Shown here piece after piece: positions 31,770 to 42,049 of a stretch of 64,000 bases of DNA (position 1 is its first letter; every line of letters begins with the position of its first letter). The position numbers and the translations under genes are program-made. The DNA comes from Prorocentrum cordatum (taxonomy: Eukaryota > Sar > Dinophyceae > Prorocentrales > Prorocentraceae), in the NCBI GenBank assembly GCA_963575745.1, contig CAUYUJ010014346.1:153856-217855 (forward strand). Direction: 5' to 3'. Under the pieces are notes generated by a model that was not told where the DNA came from, ran no database searches, and worked only from the letters and a program-made list of their open reading frames with translations.

Positions 31770-32117
31770 GCTCTGAGAGCGTTCCGGAACGCTCTGGAAT
31801 GGATCTCTCCTTGTCCTAGCCCCGTCCCCAGACCCCGGACGCCATGGTGTTTCATGACATCGACCCCAAGAGGTCTCGACACCTTCCCCGGCACCAGCTT
31901 CTCATCCTGAGTTGTTTTTTGATGGTCCCGCGGCGCGGGAAGGGCCCCTATAGGCTGAGAAAAAAAAAAAAAAAAAAAAAAAACAAAAAAAACAAACAAA
32001 AAAAAAAAAAAAACAAAAAAAACGGCCGTCGTGCTTGTTTCACACCGCGAAGGGGTCTGGGCTCTGAGAGCGTTCCGGAACGCTCTGGAACGGATTCTCC
32101 TCGTCCTGGCCTCGTCC
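31770..32117 (+). repeat. Direct repeats with GCGTTCCGGAACGC palindrome flanking a poly-A tract
   Basis: CTCTGAGAGCGTTCCGGAAC and the following 35 bp (to about 31826) recur at 32061-32117. Between them lies an A-rich tract (31960-32022, A runs broken by single C's). A perfect 14-bp palindrome, GCGTTCCGGAACGC, is in each repeat. The flanking repeats plus poly-A could mark a retro-inserted sequence, but no coding content is seen. Confidence 0.65.
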
Positions 32118-32267
32118 GACGGTCGCCGTTCGACGAGGCCGGCGCGGCCCAGCGGGGCACGGCCGCAGCCTCAGCGACCGCGCGTCCTGCGTGACGGCGG
32201 CCAGCACCACCTGCGCCGCCGCAGGCGGGAGCGCCCACGCTGCGGAAGGTCCTCCTCCTGCTGATGC

Positions 32268-32398
32268 TGCTCATGGTCGTCGTCGTCCTTCTCCTCCTTC
32301 TCCTCCTCCTCCTCCTCCTCCTCCTCCTCCTCCTCCTCCTCCTCCCCCTCCTCCTCCTCCTCCTCATGATCATTCTCCTCCTCATCCTCTTCCCTCCC
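32268..32398 (+). repeat. CCT microsatellite
   Basis: CTC/CCT triplets directly upstream of the gene-like region at 32460. It could be part of an intron or 5' flank. Confidence 0.85.
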
Positions 32399-32459
32399 TC
32401 CTCAATACGCATATTGGCTCACGATCGCGCGCTCGCACGCTCCGCCGCCGCGCGCCCAG

Positions 32460-33153
32460 ATGCCGGGTGCGAAGGACGCCCGCACCGCGAACGCGCTGGA
32501 GGCCTCCAGGGAAGCTGCCGGGCTCGCCACCGCGGGAGGGCTGCGCTCCGCGGCGCGGCTCCTGCGGGCGCCGGAGGGGCTTCTCCGCACGGCGGTCGCC
32601 GAGCTCGGCACGCCGCCCGCTTCCCCCGCCGTCGACCACGTGGCCCCCCGAAGGTGCCGCGGCGCCGACGCCCGCGCGGCCGCGGAGGTCTGAAGGAGGC
32701 GGACGAGCAGTACGAGAGGATGGACGTCGTGGAGGAGAAGTCCCAGGAGGAGGAGGTGGCCATCGTCGCGGACATGGATGGCGGTGCGGCTGCAGGGGAG
32801 GCGGCGGCGCGGGGGGGGCCTTTGACGTTTCCATGGGGTTGCCGTCCGACGAGTGGACGGATGCCTTGCCGATCGTGCATGGGCGTCATCGCAGCGCGGG
32901 CGGCTTTGGCTCAGGCAAGGGCAAGGGCAAGGGCGAGGTCACGGGCGGCGCGGGCAAGGACAAGAGCGATGCACGTGATGTGCTCGCGCAGCGCGCCGCC
33001 GACCTCTTGAGTCTCCTGGGTCACCGCATCACGGACCACGCGCCAGTCAGTGAAGCCAGGCTGCACACCATGGTCGAGCTCATGGAGCGAGAGCTTGCTG
33101 CGCGTGGCGGCGGGCTTGCTGTGGGAGGCCGTGGTCCTCCTCCTCACGGCTGA
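32460..33153 (+). pseudogene. Gene-like region with two frameshifts, product unknown
   Basis: Three adjoining frames read as ordinary protein in succession: from ATG 32460, 77 codons (MPGAKDARTANALEASREAA onward, Ala/Arg-rich helix) to a TGA at 32691; then KEADEQYERMDVVEEKSQEE and ADMDGGAAAGEAAARG (32694-32818); then, after a G8 homopolymer at 32811-32818, a frame with GLPSDEWTDALPIVHG, GSGKGKGKGEVTGG, RDVLAQRAADLLSLLGHRIT and ARLHTMVELMERELAARGG, ending at 33153. Composition shifts to a gene-like pattern with GC-rich third positions. The frame breaks may be an intron (around 32690), mutations, or homopolymer sequencing errors. I do not recognise the family. Confidence 0.4.
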
Positions 33154-33339
33154 GGCGCTCACGGCAGGCGGTGCTGGAAGCCCGGGGGCGCCCGTGTGGT
33201 GCGAGCTGTACCCCCCCTCGTTGCTGCTCGCCGTTTCGGAGGTCCGGTGCTCGCGTTGCTCGTGGTGCTGTTGTTCGCAGAGCTCGTGGCGCTCGGGGTC
33301 CGACTCTGAGGGTGAATGGTCGAGTCCAAAAAAAAACTT

Positions 33340-33900
33340 CCCTCCATCCTCCCTCCTCTTCCTCCTCCTCCTCCTCCTCCTCCTCCTCCTCCTCCTCCTC
33401 TTCCTCCTCCTCCTCCTCTTTCCCATCCTGCATCTGCGCCTGGGTGCCCTCAAGTCCGAGGAGGGCCCCGAGGCGAGCGGACCGCGTGCGCGCCGTCGCA
33501 GCCGCCGACGCGCGCGGCCGAGCTAAGCCACTTCCGGCTCCTCCTCGCCCTCTGTCTCCTCCTCCTCCTCCTCCTCCTACTCCTCCTCCTCTTCCACCTC
33601 CTCCTACTCCTCCTCCTCTTCCTCCTCCTCCTCCTCCTCGCCTCCTCGGCGCTCCCCGCCCTGGGGCTGGCCTCAGCCTTCTCCTCGTCGTCCTCCTCCT
33701 CATCCTCCTCGGCCTCTTCGGCGTGATCCTCGTCCTCTACTTCTCCTCTACTCCTCCTCCTCCTCCTCCTCCTCCTCCTCCTCCTCCTTATCCTTCCTCC
33801 TCATTGAGGTCCTCCCCCTTCTGTTTCTCCTCCTGCTCCTCCTCGTCCTACTCCCTTCTCCATTCCTCCCTCCCTCCCACCCTCCCTACAGCTCCTCCCC
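33340..33900 (+). repeat. CT-rich microsatellites separating two possible exons
   Basis: CCT arrays at 33355-33425, 33540-33650, 33690-33715 and 33745-33790. The stretches between them (33430-33535) read Arg/Ala-rich without domain. A pyrimidine tract ending CCCTCCCTACAG at about 33882-33893 looks like a splice acceptor. Confidence 0.7.
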
Positions 33901-33904
33901 CCCC

Positions 33905-34083
33905 CCGAACTGAGGAGGAGGCCTTCGGCAACCTGCGCAGGCCTCCAGGGAGGCCTCTGGAGACGGGCCAGCGCGCCCCCGACGACACCCCACGGCGCCC
34001 TGCCACGGCAGACCGGCGCACCCGGCGAGCTCCTCACAGCTCGGGCACGAACATGGGGGAACAAACAGTGACATTGACATAGT
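33905..34083 (+). CDS. Possible terminal exon, product unknown
   Basis: After the acceptor-like CCCTACAG, one plus frame reads EEEAFGNLRRPPGRPLETGQ and later HSSGTNMGEQTVTLT, ending in TAG at 34081-34083. It is arginine/proline-rich and hydrophilic. The minus strand is also open here. Support is limited to the acceptor and composition. Confidence 0.22.
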
Positions 34084-34089
34084 AACTCG

Positions 34090-34208
34090 GAGGTCCGCGC
34101 GGATTCCTCGGATCGGCGCTGGGGGCCCCTGGCGGCGACTCCGGCGCCGCCCCTGGCGCGCTCCGCGCGCCAGGGAGGGGGGTCGAGCGCCGATCCGAGG
34201 CGGACCTC
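34090..34208. repeat. Fold-back sequence (inverted repeat)
   Basis: GAGGTCCGCGCGG plus TTCCTCGGATCGGCGCT (34090-34120) is the inverse of AGCGCCGATCCGAGGCGGAC (34186-34208), apart from an 8-base insertion in the left arm. Inside is a second perfect hairpin, CTGGCGCG-loop-CGCGCCAG, at about 34153-34173. The whole could form a long cruciform or RNA hairpin. Confidence 0.75.
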
Positions 34209-36194
34209 AGAGGTTATATGTTTATGTCTTTGTTTGTTCCCTGCGGACCCTCCTCTGCACGCACTACCGGGGGACGAACAGATAAAAGACGGGAGAAGAC
34301 TGAGTTTGGGCTCTGCCGAGGTCCCTCCCCAAAGGCAGGTGCCACTGTAGCACGCTCGATCGCGGCCTCGAACGTCTGACTCTTCCAGTCGGCACAGCAA
34401 AGCAACGCCACACCGTCTGCAAGACATTCACGGGTGCGTCCACCATGTTTGTTCCTGCACCCCCCGGTGGCGGGCCGTCCTGAGAAAGATAGCAGCAAGC
34501 ATCCGCGCGCGCGCTGAGCAATCCGAGCGCGACAGCCGCCCCGCAGAAGACGTTACTGTTTCGTGCCGCACGCAGCCGACCCGATGCTGCAGTGTCGCCT
34601 GATGTTCAGGACAAGCCCTGTGGCATTCGCGTGCCGACGAATTCTGGGAGCGCGGCAAGTCGATTATTGACCTACGGCCTTGTCCAGAGATCATGAATCT
34701 CGAGGTATGCTGTAGGCCTCATGAAAAAATGTGTGGTCGTCAACGAATGGCGCCGCCCAAGCTCAGCACGGGCATCTCCATCATCTGAAAGAAATGCCAG
34801 GCCGAACTCGGCTGCAGCGACCAACCACGTACCCAAACGCCCAAACATTGTGATCTATGCTGCGCACCTGGACGAGAGCAGGGAGACACACGGCAAGCCC
34901 GCGGAAGAAGACATCAGCCGCCATCTGCGCCCCACGTCTGCCCTGAACGTAGCAAAAAAAACTCCAGATGGATTCCTCCGAAACCGCTAAAACGACACAA
35001 CTTTCATCAGCGGAGTTTCCCTGTGCTGGCACACAGAAAAAGAAACTCGTGGTAATCCAGCATGTCACGAATTGATCAGCATAGTAGTGTCATGCAAAAC
35101 TTCAACTGCTTCCCGCTCGAAATGGGGTTTGCCTGATGCTGACCTTAACTACGACTCTTCTTCTGCTTCTCTTTTCGCCCCTCCATCTCCCTCTCCCTCT
35201 CCCGCGCCGCCCTCAGCCAGGGACGGGGCCAGCGCTGAGGCTTGAGCGCCGATTTCAATTGCGGACGTGACCAAAGCTGAAACGAGAGCACCGCCCCCAA
35301 GCACGGGTGCCACTCGAGGATTTGGCCAGCGCTGACGCGGAAGAGCCATTCGCTATTCGCAATGAGGCACCTTGGAGCAGACGAAAGGGCAAACCCACAT
35401 CGGGGATGCGGCCCGCGCAGCGGCGAGAGCCCTACTCCAAGGCAGCCGCCAGAAAATTCACAAATCTCAGAGGCTACAAGTCCATCTTTTCTAATATACG
35501 AGGCGCCAGCGCCAGGAAATCTGGGCGACTTAACAAAATCGATTGCGATTGCACCCTCCGAAAGCAGGGCGACCCGCTTCTGCGCACCCACCTTTGATAT
35601 TGCAATTCTCCACGACTTGGGCCTCCAGAGCCGTTGTTTGACGGTCCAGGGGCCCGAAAATAGCCTCCAGTAGCCGACGATACAGCAATACCGGCCATCA
35701 CGAATTTTCGCGACGCCCAGATCCGAGTGCCGTTCATTATGGCACCGGGGAACCCTCCGAGCTCACCCTCCTACTTCCGAGGCGCCTCCCCCTGTCAGGA
35801 CGCAAAGGCCTTGGACGCCAAAATTGACACTTTCTGGGCGGCGGACTGCCAAAGCCCTGAGAGGGCTGGCCAATGACAACCGCGAAGGGCGAGACGCAAG
35901 GGTACCCTAAGGACAGCGATACGTCCGCATTATGAGTTTCGAATGTGTTGCCACTGGTGCAGCACCACGACCAGCCCCCCTCACCACGGGAATATCATGG
36001 CAACTCAATAGAAAACTATCAGACCGCCAACGGAACGACCTTGAAAACCAGTTCTCACACCATCGAGACAACATCGCATACCAATCGGACACGCATGCAG
36101 GGACCCATCGGCACACCATCGAGTATGAATGTGGATACCGTCTAGTCGGGACATCATCGGAATACCGTGGGGGCATCACACAAACACCCTCGGT
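34209..36194. other. No supported gene
   Basis: Mixed, lower-GC unique sequence. Open frames are short on both strands and show no domains; no tRNA or rRNA signature was found. A TTATATGTTTATGTCT tract at 34212-34228 recurs near 11013 and 51905. Confidence 0.45.
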
Positions 36195-36373
36195 GCGAGG
36201 CGGGGATGCGTGCACAACCACCGCCTTGGGAATGGGTCATCGGGGACTTCGGCAGGCGGTGGATATGGATAGATTCGGGCCCTATGGGCGAACATACGTC
36301 CATGTCCACCGCCTGCCGAGGTCCCCGAAGATCGATCCCCCAGGCAATGGTCATGGATCAATCCCCACCCCGA
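36195..36373. repeat. Long imperfect palindrome (fold-back)
   Basis: GGACTTCGGCAGGCGGTGGA at 36244 is mirrored by TCCACCGCCTGCCGAGGTCC ending at 36324. Similarity extends outward to GCGAGGCGGGGAT (36195) against ATCCCCACCCCG (36361-36372), so the arms are about 85 bp with centre near 36284. The central bases include GGGCCCTATGGGC. It could be a fold-back element or encode an RNA hairpin. Confidence 0.75.
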
Positions 36374-37049
36374 AAGCGGCATACCACCTCGAACCAAACG
36401 CAACATCGGAACGCCGTCGGTACACCATCGAGCATCAATCGTGGCACCACCAAGGAGACACCACGGCCAGCAGATCGAAACACCATCGAAGCTCCCTCGG
36501 GACACGACGGGGAAGCCTTCGGCGATCAATCGGTTTACCATTGGGACGTCACGCGCCGCCGGAGACAGTAGTGAAAACGGCCTAAGACCGAAACCGACGG
36601 ACCTGGACCCGCAAAAATGACGGCCGCGACGCCCTCTCGCGAACCGAAACCGGCCAATTCGCTAGTCGACGGGTCAGGATAGGAGGTCTAGCAACCTCCG
36701 ACGTAGTGCCGGTGCATGGGTGACCCCATCGCTGGCGTCCCCCTGGGCATCTGGGCACTGCTGCTGGCGGCGCGGCGAAGGCGTGGGGGCGAGATGGGGG
36801 GCGGCCTGCCAAGACGGGGGGAGGCCTCGGGACTCAGAGGCTTTTTTTACGGTACAGTGGAGGCCAGTCCACAAGGAGCCTCCCACAAGAGGCCCCACCC
36901 TGGGACCCCAGGGCGTCCGTGGATCTCTGGTGCGGGAACGTCACGCTCTCCATGGCAAAACCACCGACACCCAGGAAACCCAGGGCACCCTGGAGGCAAG
37001 CAGGGTGCTTCTTGGCATGGGTCCCCACCGCATCTCGGAAGGCGGCCGA
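36374..37049. other. No supported gene
   Basis: Unique GC-rich sequence. Frames overlap on both strands and are not supported by motifs. Confidence 0.45.
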
Positions 37050-37152
37050 TGAGGAGGAGGAGCAGGAGGAGGAGGGGGAGGAGGAGGAAGACGAGGAGGA
37101 GGAGGACGAGGAGGAGGACGAGGAGGAGGAGGAGGAGGAGGAGGAGGAGGAC
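37050..37152 (+). repeat. GGA microsatellite
   Basis: GGA/GAC triplets with interruptions that would read as poly-Glu or poly-Arg. Flanking frames are not convincing. Confidence 0.88.
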
Positions 37153-37336
37153 AGGCTTCTTCGAAGCCCCCTTCTGTCCTCTCAGGAGGCCGCCCTCCCG
37201 CAGAAGCGCTGCCAGCGCACCCCAGAGGCCCAGCGCCGAGGGGGGAAAAAAGGGCAAAGCCTATCTACAGCACAGGCACCAGGGCGCAGACTGACCATCG
37301 TTTGACCGATCCCTGTCCTCACTGGCATGCCCTACC

Positions 37337-37690
37337 TAGGCCCCACTGGCCGCATTACCCCCCCAGATGTCGGGAGCGGCCAAGAGGGGGGTGTCCAAGA
37401 GGGGGGGGGTGCAAATCATGACCGGCGGCATGTGCGCGGCCCAGCGGGGGGGCCAGGGTGTAATGAACTAAGAAGAGGCGCCATAAAATCTGGGGAAATA
37501 TCATGGCCCCCGCAATGGTATCCACTCCCCCCTAGTCATCACCCCCCTCTTTTCCGCCCCCGAAGATGGGGGCACAGGCGGTTCCCTCCGGGCTTCGAGG
37601 GGCCTATCCCCAACTCGGGAGGAAGGGCCGGTGGGGCTGAAATACCATGGCCCAGAGGGGATGGGGGTAGGCGAAACGGTACTGATCGAC
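37337..37690 (+). repeat. Dispersed repeat family C, longest copy
   Basis: Starts GGCCCCACTGGCCGCATTAC, then GCAAATCATGACCGGCGGCA (matching 11810) and CCTAGTCATCACCCCCC (matching 11924), then CGGGCTTCGAGGGGCCTATC and CCCAACTCGGGAGG (matching 6815-6850). It joins parts seen separately at 6765-6912 and 11785-11970. Confidence 0.8.
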
Positions 37691-38036
37691 CAGGCCACCG
37701 TACGTATAACTAGCCTCGAACGTATCCCTATCCCTAAGATGGGCGAGCAAAAAGCGAGGACAATCTTAGGGATAGGCCCTCAGAAACTGAGGGAATCCTT
37801 AAGATCAGCATCGAGGTGAGATGATGTGAAACATAGGGATAGGTATATAGTTCAAACTGGTAAACGTAGTCGGGCAAAAATCCCTAGGGCCAGGGGTCTG
37901 GGGAGCAGGCAGCCCCAAACGTCCGACGGCCAAACTGCTTGGAATCGCCCGCCGCAAGAACCCTCGGGCACTTCGGGGGACCTGCATCTCCATCCCGCCG
38001 AGACGTTTGGGCGGTCCCCGGGCGGGGCCCGGAAAG
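37691..38036. other. No supported gene
   Basis: Sequence with repeated ATCCCTA/TAGGGATAGG words (37725-37850). These are inverted relative to each other (ATCCCTATCCCTAAG and CTTAGGGATAGG), another possible hairpin. No gene is seen. Confidence 0.45.
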
Positions 38037-38213
38037 TTCGAGTGGGGCTTCGACTACAGAATTGATTCACCCCAGACTTGAATTGTTCGTCGAGTCCACC
38101 AGAAATGCATGGAAGGGTCGCAGATCTACGAACATTCTATATATGCATATATGACTCGACGAGAAAGTCAATTCTGGGGCGAATCGATCCTGTAGGCGAT
38201 CCCCTACTCGAAA
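38037..38213. repeat. MITE-like fold-back with arms of about 60 bp
   Basis: ATTGATTCACCCCAGACTTG and TTCGTCGAGTC (38061-38096) mirror GACTCGACGAGAAAGTC and ATTCTGGGGCGAATCGAT (38153-38188). The match extends outward through GACTACAG/CTGTAGG to GTTCGAGTGGGG/CCCCTACTCGAAACG. The loop of about 56 bp includes TATATATGCATATATG. No clear target duplication is seen. Confidence 0.78.
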
Positions 38214-38252
38214 CGTGCCGCTGGAGTCCGACGATGTGGAGACTCCTCCCCA

Positions 38253-38382
38253 CCTGGCCATCGCTCGGACGTCCATTACCTGTGCTTTTTCGGTTTCGCG
38301 CATGGCTTGTTCGCCAAATGATCAAGGATGCTCCTCGATGGTCCTCGCCGAAGGAAAAATGCACACCGTCCGAGCAATGCCA
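38253..38382 (+). repeat. Dispersed repeat family D, copy 2
   Basis: Matches 2203-2330 from CTGGCCATCGCTCGGACG through GGAAAAATGCACAC, with differences such as TTACCTG versus TTATCTG. Confidence 0.85.
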
Positions 38383-38439
38383 CGCAACGCGGCTGCGAGC
38401 GCAAAGGGGGAAGCGAGATGAGAGGGTGCGGCGGGGCCC

Positions 38440-38840
38440 CTCGCCAGGGCGGCGGGGCCTCGCGGAAGCACTCTGGCCTTCCGAGAAGCCGTCTGCGCCT
38501 TGGGAGAAGGCTCTGAGCACCCCTCGGCGGCTGGAGGCCTTCCGACCCCTACGAGAAGGCCCCGCCCCCTCTCGCTTCCTCCCTGGGCCTTGGGAGAAGG
38601 CTCTGAACACTTCAGGGCTGAACCTAAATGGTGCTTTTCGCGTTCGTCCTGTCTTCGTTTCCCCTCGCTTCTGCCTCCAGCCCACCCCTGCCGCAGAACG
38701 TCGAAGCGAAGACGGCCCACGAAGTCGCCCCCAAAGCGCCGTGTGGGTCCAGCCCATGGAGAACACCCCTTGGCGGCTGGAGGCCTTCCGGCCCCTCCGA
38801 GAAGGCCCCGCTCCCTCTCGCTTCCTCCCCGGGCCGGCCG
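38440..38840 (+). repeat. Dispersed repeat family F (GAGAAGGC-rich)
   Basis: GGCTGGAGGCCTTCCGACCC, ACGAGAAGGCCCCGC and CCCTCTCGCTTCCTCC occur at 38530-38582 and again at 38773-38828. Related words appear at 1110-1260 and 49645-49720. In three cases it lies close to family D or MITE sequence, so these may be parts of one larger unit. Confidence 0.6.
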
Positions 38841-38921
38841 CCGACCAGCGCGGCTCCTGGACGGGTCGCCAAAGGTCCTGGAATGAGGCGTCCCTGGCCA
38901 TCCATCCACTGTCGTCGAGCG

Positions 38922-39030
38922 TGTGAGGGGTGCGCCGACATGAGTGGCGGGAACGCATGCGAACGGTGCCACTGGGGCCTTCGGTGGAGCTCCCTGCAAG
39001 GCCACGAAACGTATGAGGGGTGAGCCGGAC
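38922..39030 (-). repeat. Single reversed copy of the 101-bp satellite
   Basis: GCCACTGGGGCCTTCGGTGG then AGCTCCCTGCAAGGCCACGA and AACGTATGAGGGGTGAGCC is the reverse complement of the unit in the array at 29605-30880. It lies 8 kb from the array. Confidence 0.85.
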
Positions 39031-39223
39031 TGGACACGCGGAGGGGGCGGGGGAGGAGGGAGTGAGTGACGTGGGGCGCTGTCCCTTGAAAACGAGGACG
39101 CAGCGCCACAGGACGGTCGGAAAAAACATTCAACATCGGTAGCAGGTGTAAACAAACATGTTGTTACGAGTGATGAGAAAAAAAGTGCACTGAACACAAA
39201 GAACACCAACCGACAGCCACTCT
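39031..39223. other. Spacer, no gene seen
   Basis: Short AT-richer spacer between the satellite copy and the Q-rich gene-like region. Confidence 0.4.
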
Positions 39224-40200
39224 GTGTCGACAGTGCAAACCCGAGCTGAAGAACCGATGCGATGCCGAATGTGTGGGCTGAGCTATGGAAACTTGATGGT
39301 TGCCAGCGCAAGAATTGTAAGAACATCAAAAACGCAAGCTGGGCAACCGAAGAGGCCCCAGGGCGAGGGCCCCAGCCGCTCCGCAGCCAGGCTGTGCCCA
39401 TTTGCGCGGCCGCGGCGCAGGAACAGCCCAAAGGGCACGCGTCGGTATCGTGCGCGGCCACCCTTCCCCGTCACAACGAGTGCCGTGCAAAGGGGGCACT
39501 GGATGGGCGCCCTCCGATGGGCCCTACACCAGGCGAAGGGAGCTGCAACATTGGTCCACGACGGTCCACTGACAGGCAGGGCCTCACTGGGAAGATGCAA
39601 GATCTCAGAGCGGATCCCTCGGCAACATGGGAAGCTTGCGCGACCAGCCAGTTTGCGAGAGCAAGGACAGGAAGGCCGTTGCCAGGATCGCGCGGTGCTT
39701 GCGGGGCGTGGTATGCCTGGCCGCCATCGCGCACGCGGGCGGCCACGCCGCCCAGAGCGCCATCAGGCACGCGCTCTCAGAACTGTTCGTCCCCCCGTTG
39801 GACAAGGACAAACATGCGCAGATGGACCAACATGCGCCGATGGACCAACATGCGCAAATGGACCGTTTGCACCGCCGGCACCCTCTCTCAACAACCAAGG
39901 CGCATGACCGGCGCAGGATCAGCGGGTTCGGCCAGCTCGTGCCGGGCGAGGCGACAGGACAGACGACGAGGGCACAGACGAGGGCGAGAGGTTCGACAGC
40001 GAAGACTACAAGGGCATCGACGAAGGCGAGGCAGATGGGGAAACACGCTCCAGCCAAGATCCCCTGCGCGGAGGCGCCAGGAAGCCAGCAACGCCCGAGT
40101 CAGCAATGCCCAAGCGAGAGATGCAGGCGGATCAGGGGAGTTTCGACCAGGAGTTCCGCTCCGCAACGACCGCAGCAATTCGTGAAGCAGCAGCAGCTGG

Positions 40201-40248
<48 letters not shown>

Positions 40249-40445
40249 CCGAGGCGGCGCGCCTCACGTCAGAGGTCACGCAAGATTCCCTCCTACTCAC
40301 ACTGAGTGCTGCGATGGCGGCTCATCCTATTGATCCTTTTTTGGCGCATGGCGGCGGGGTCGCTTCGGCTGTTCGCCTTGGTCTCTGTGCCATCAAAGGG
40401 ATGTGTGGCCAGCAGTCTCTGAGGACAAGTGGATCAAAACGATAA
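39224..40445 (+). pseudogene. Degraded coding region with Q-rich tail, product unknown
   Basis: Three plus frames take turns in looking like protein. Near 39235-39290 a cysteine-rich reading (CRQCKPELKNRCDAECVG) is soon broken by stops. From 39627 a frame is open for 272 codons: DRKAVARIARCLRGVVCLAA and HAAQSAIRHALSELFVPPLD, then a short HAQMDQ repeat from an 18-bp tandem repeat (39808-39863), a basic Arg/Thr-rich part, a run of 16 Gln from a CAG microsatellite (40197-40246) and LTSEVTQDSLLLTLSAAM to the stop at 40445. No domain is recognised. It could be a decayed gene or retroelement ORF1. Confidence 0.3.
40197..40246 (+). repeat. CAG microsatellite
   Basis: Sixteen CAG triplets after CAGCAGCAGCTGGACGAG. 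It encodes poly-Gln in the frame open from 39627. Confidence 0.92.
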
Positions 40446-40749
40446 GAAACGATGCACGAGTCGTCGAAACATATTAAGCCATTCAACACATGTGAAAAAA
40501 GGCACGAACATTCGACAACCAAACCACATGTGATATACAAAATATGAAGCATGTTCGAAAAGTCCGAAACAGTTATGCACAGCTGCTTAAAACATGGCAT
40601 GTATTACACACATTACCCAAACAATAACATTCCAAACAATCAACGACATTATCACAAATGAACTCTCGATAAATACGTGACACGAGCAACTGATCTACGC
40701 GCTAAGTTTTGTAGACCTCAGGTCTGATATTACTAACACAGCACCCATC
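40446..40749. other. AT-rich spacer, no gene
   Basis: The least GC-rich 300 bp so far in the window, rich in ACAAA and CATGT words. No frame or RNA gene is supported. Confidence 0.5.
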
Positions 40750-40935
40750 CGAGCCCGACTCCTGCAAAATAGAACCCAGGGCCGTCCAAGAACCCAGAGA
40801 CGCCGTGGAATACCGATACCGAAGCTGTCTGAGGGAGCCCTGGGGCACACAAACAAATACACACAAGTAACAGGATTCCCAACACTTCCCCATAGGAGCC
40901 CGAAAAAAACACACAAAGGAATTTCACACAAAGGG
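40750..40935 (+). repeat. Dispersed repeat family A, left part
   Basis: GGGAGCCCTGGGGCACACAA, then AACAAATACACACAAGTAAC and AGGATTCCC, matches 16455-16505. Here it is followed by ACACACAAAGGAATTTCACA instead of the right part of the family. Confidence 0.7.
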
Positions 40936-41102
40936 TTTTGGCATCACCAACGGTGCAACGCATGTGCACACATGCGACTGGATCCCCAGCGATCCGAACC
41001 AGGGTTTATGCACGGCCGCGCTCTAGGAGGCAGTCGACATGCATGGTGTGGCAAGGCTGTCGGCGACGACAAGATCCCCAAATCCGCGACCAACTAACAT
41101 TC

Positions 41103-41133
41103 CACGGTGGTTTGGCACAGCCAAACCACCGTG
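41103..41133 (+). repeat. Perfect 14-bp hairpin
   Basis: CACGGTGGTTTGGC and GCCAAACCACCGTG are exact inverse complements around a 3-nt loop (ACA). No T-run follows, so it is not an obvious terminator. The word AACGGTGCAACG/CCGTGCAACG occurs on its right and also at 40950. Confidence 0.8.
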
Positions 41134-41379
41134 CAACGTCAGTTTGTTCATCCGTTGACAGCAGCACGCGTGGCGGCAACAAAACGCAGTAGCGCGCGCG
41201 GGCATGCAGGGCCGGCGATGTGGCTGGCCAGCTGCCAGCGCGATTTCGGCAAAAGAGCCGACATCCACGCAGGATCGCTTTGGGCGTGGTATCCGGCGCA
41301 ACTACATCGCACTGCCAGGCGCCGCGGCCTTGCGATTGTAGCGCCAGGCCCCGTGCGTTCCTCGAGGCGGGAAAGCAAG

Positions 41380-41535
41380 GTCTACACAAAGGAATCGCGC
41401 GTGCTCCTGTGGGGGCGGCGAAAACGGTCGTACGCAAAGGAAATTCCTTTGTGTGCCCCCCGCGTTGGCAGTTTAACCAGACCCTACACAAAGGAATTAC
41501 GCGAGACTTCGTGGTACACAAAGGAATTCCAGCAA
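41380..41535. repeat. Cluster of ACACAAAGGAATT motifs
   Basis: CTACACAAAGGAATCG (41381), ACGCAAAGGAAATTCCTTTGTGTG (about 41431-41455, itself a palindrome), CTACACAAAGGAATTACG (41483) and GTACACAAAGGAATTCC (41513). Two more lie at 40910-40935. Spacing is about 30-50 bp and irregular. The function is unknown. Confidence 0.6.
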
Positions 41536-42049
41536 CGCCCTTTGGGTTGCGCTCTTCGCGCGCGGCGACAGCTCCGAGCTGGAAAGGAAGGGAGGGCGGG
41601 ACAAGGCAAAGCAGGGGAAAAGGAAAAAGAAGAGGAGGGCGAGAAAGAAGCGAAGGAAGCAACGGAAGGAAGCCAGGATGCGCGCAAGCGAAGTTAACAC
41701 AGCGCGCCGAGACAGTTGTTCGTTCGTTCGGTTGGCCGTGCGGCAGATGAATAGAAAAAAGGACTGTTTGCTGCCTATCGAATGGACTTTTTGGGAATGA
41801 GACTCGCGCTCTCTTCCCAAACCCCTGTCCCACACCCCGTTGCGAACGCGCGACGATTTATTCTGGCCCGCGGGCAGAGGACTGCCAGTTGCTGGTGAGC
41901 GGTCTTTCCACCCGTCACGCGTTCCGAACACATGCGACCAGCTAAACGCACTTGCCACGCAAACCGCCAGCTCCGAAGACCGACGCCACACCGATCCCCG
42001 CATCCGTGCCAGGTACCCTCTCAACGACGCTCCCTTCCGGCGTAAAACC
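41536..42049. other. No supported gene
   Basis: A G/A-rich tract (41580-41690), then unique sequence. Frames on either strand lack domains. Confidence 0.45.
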
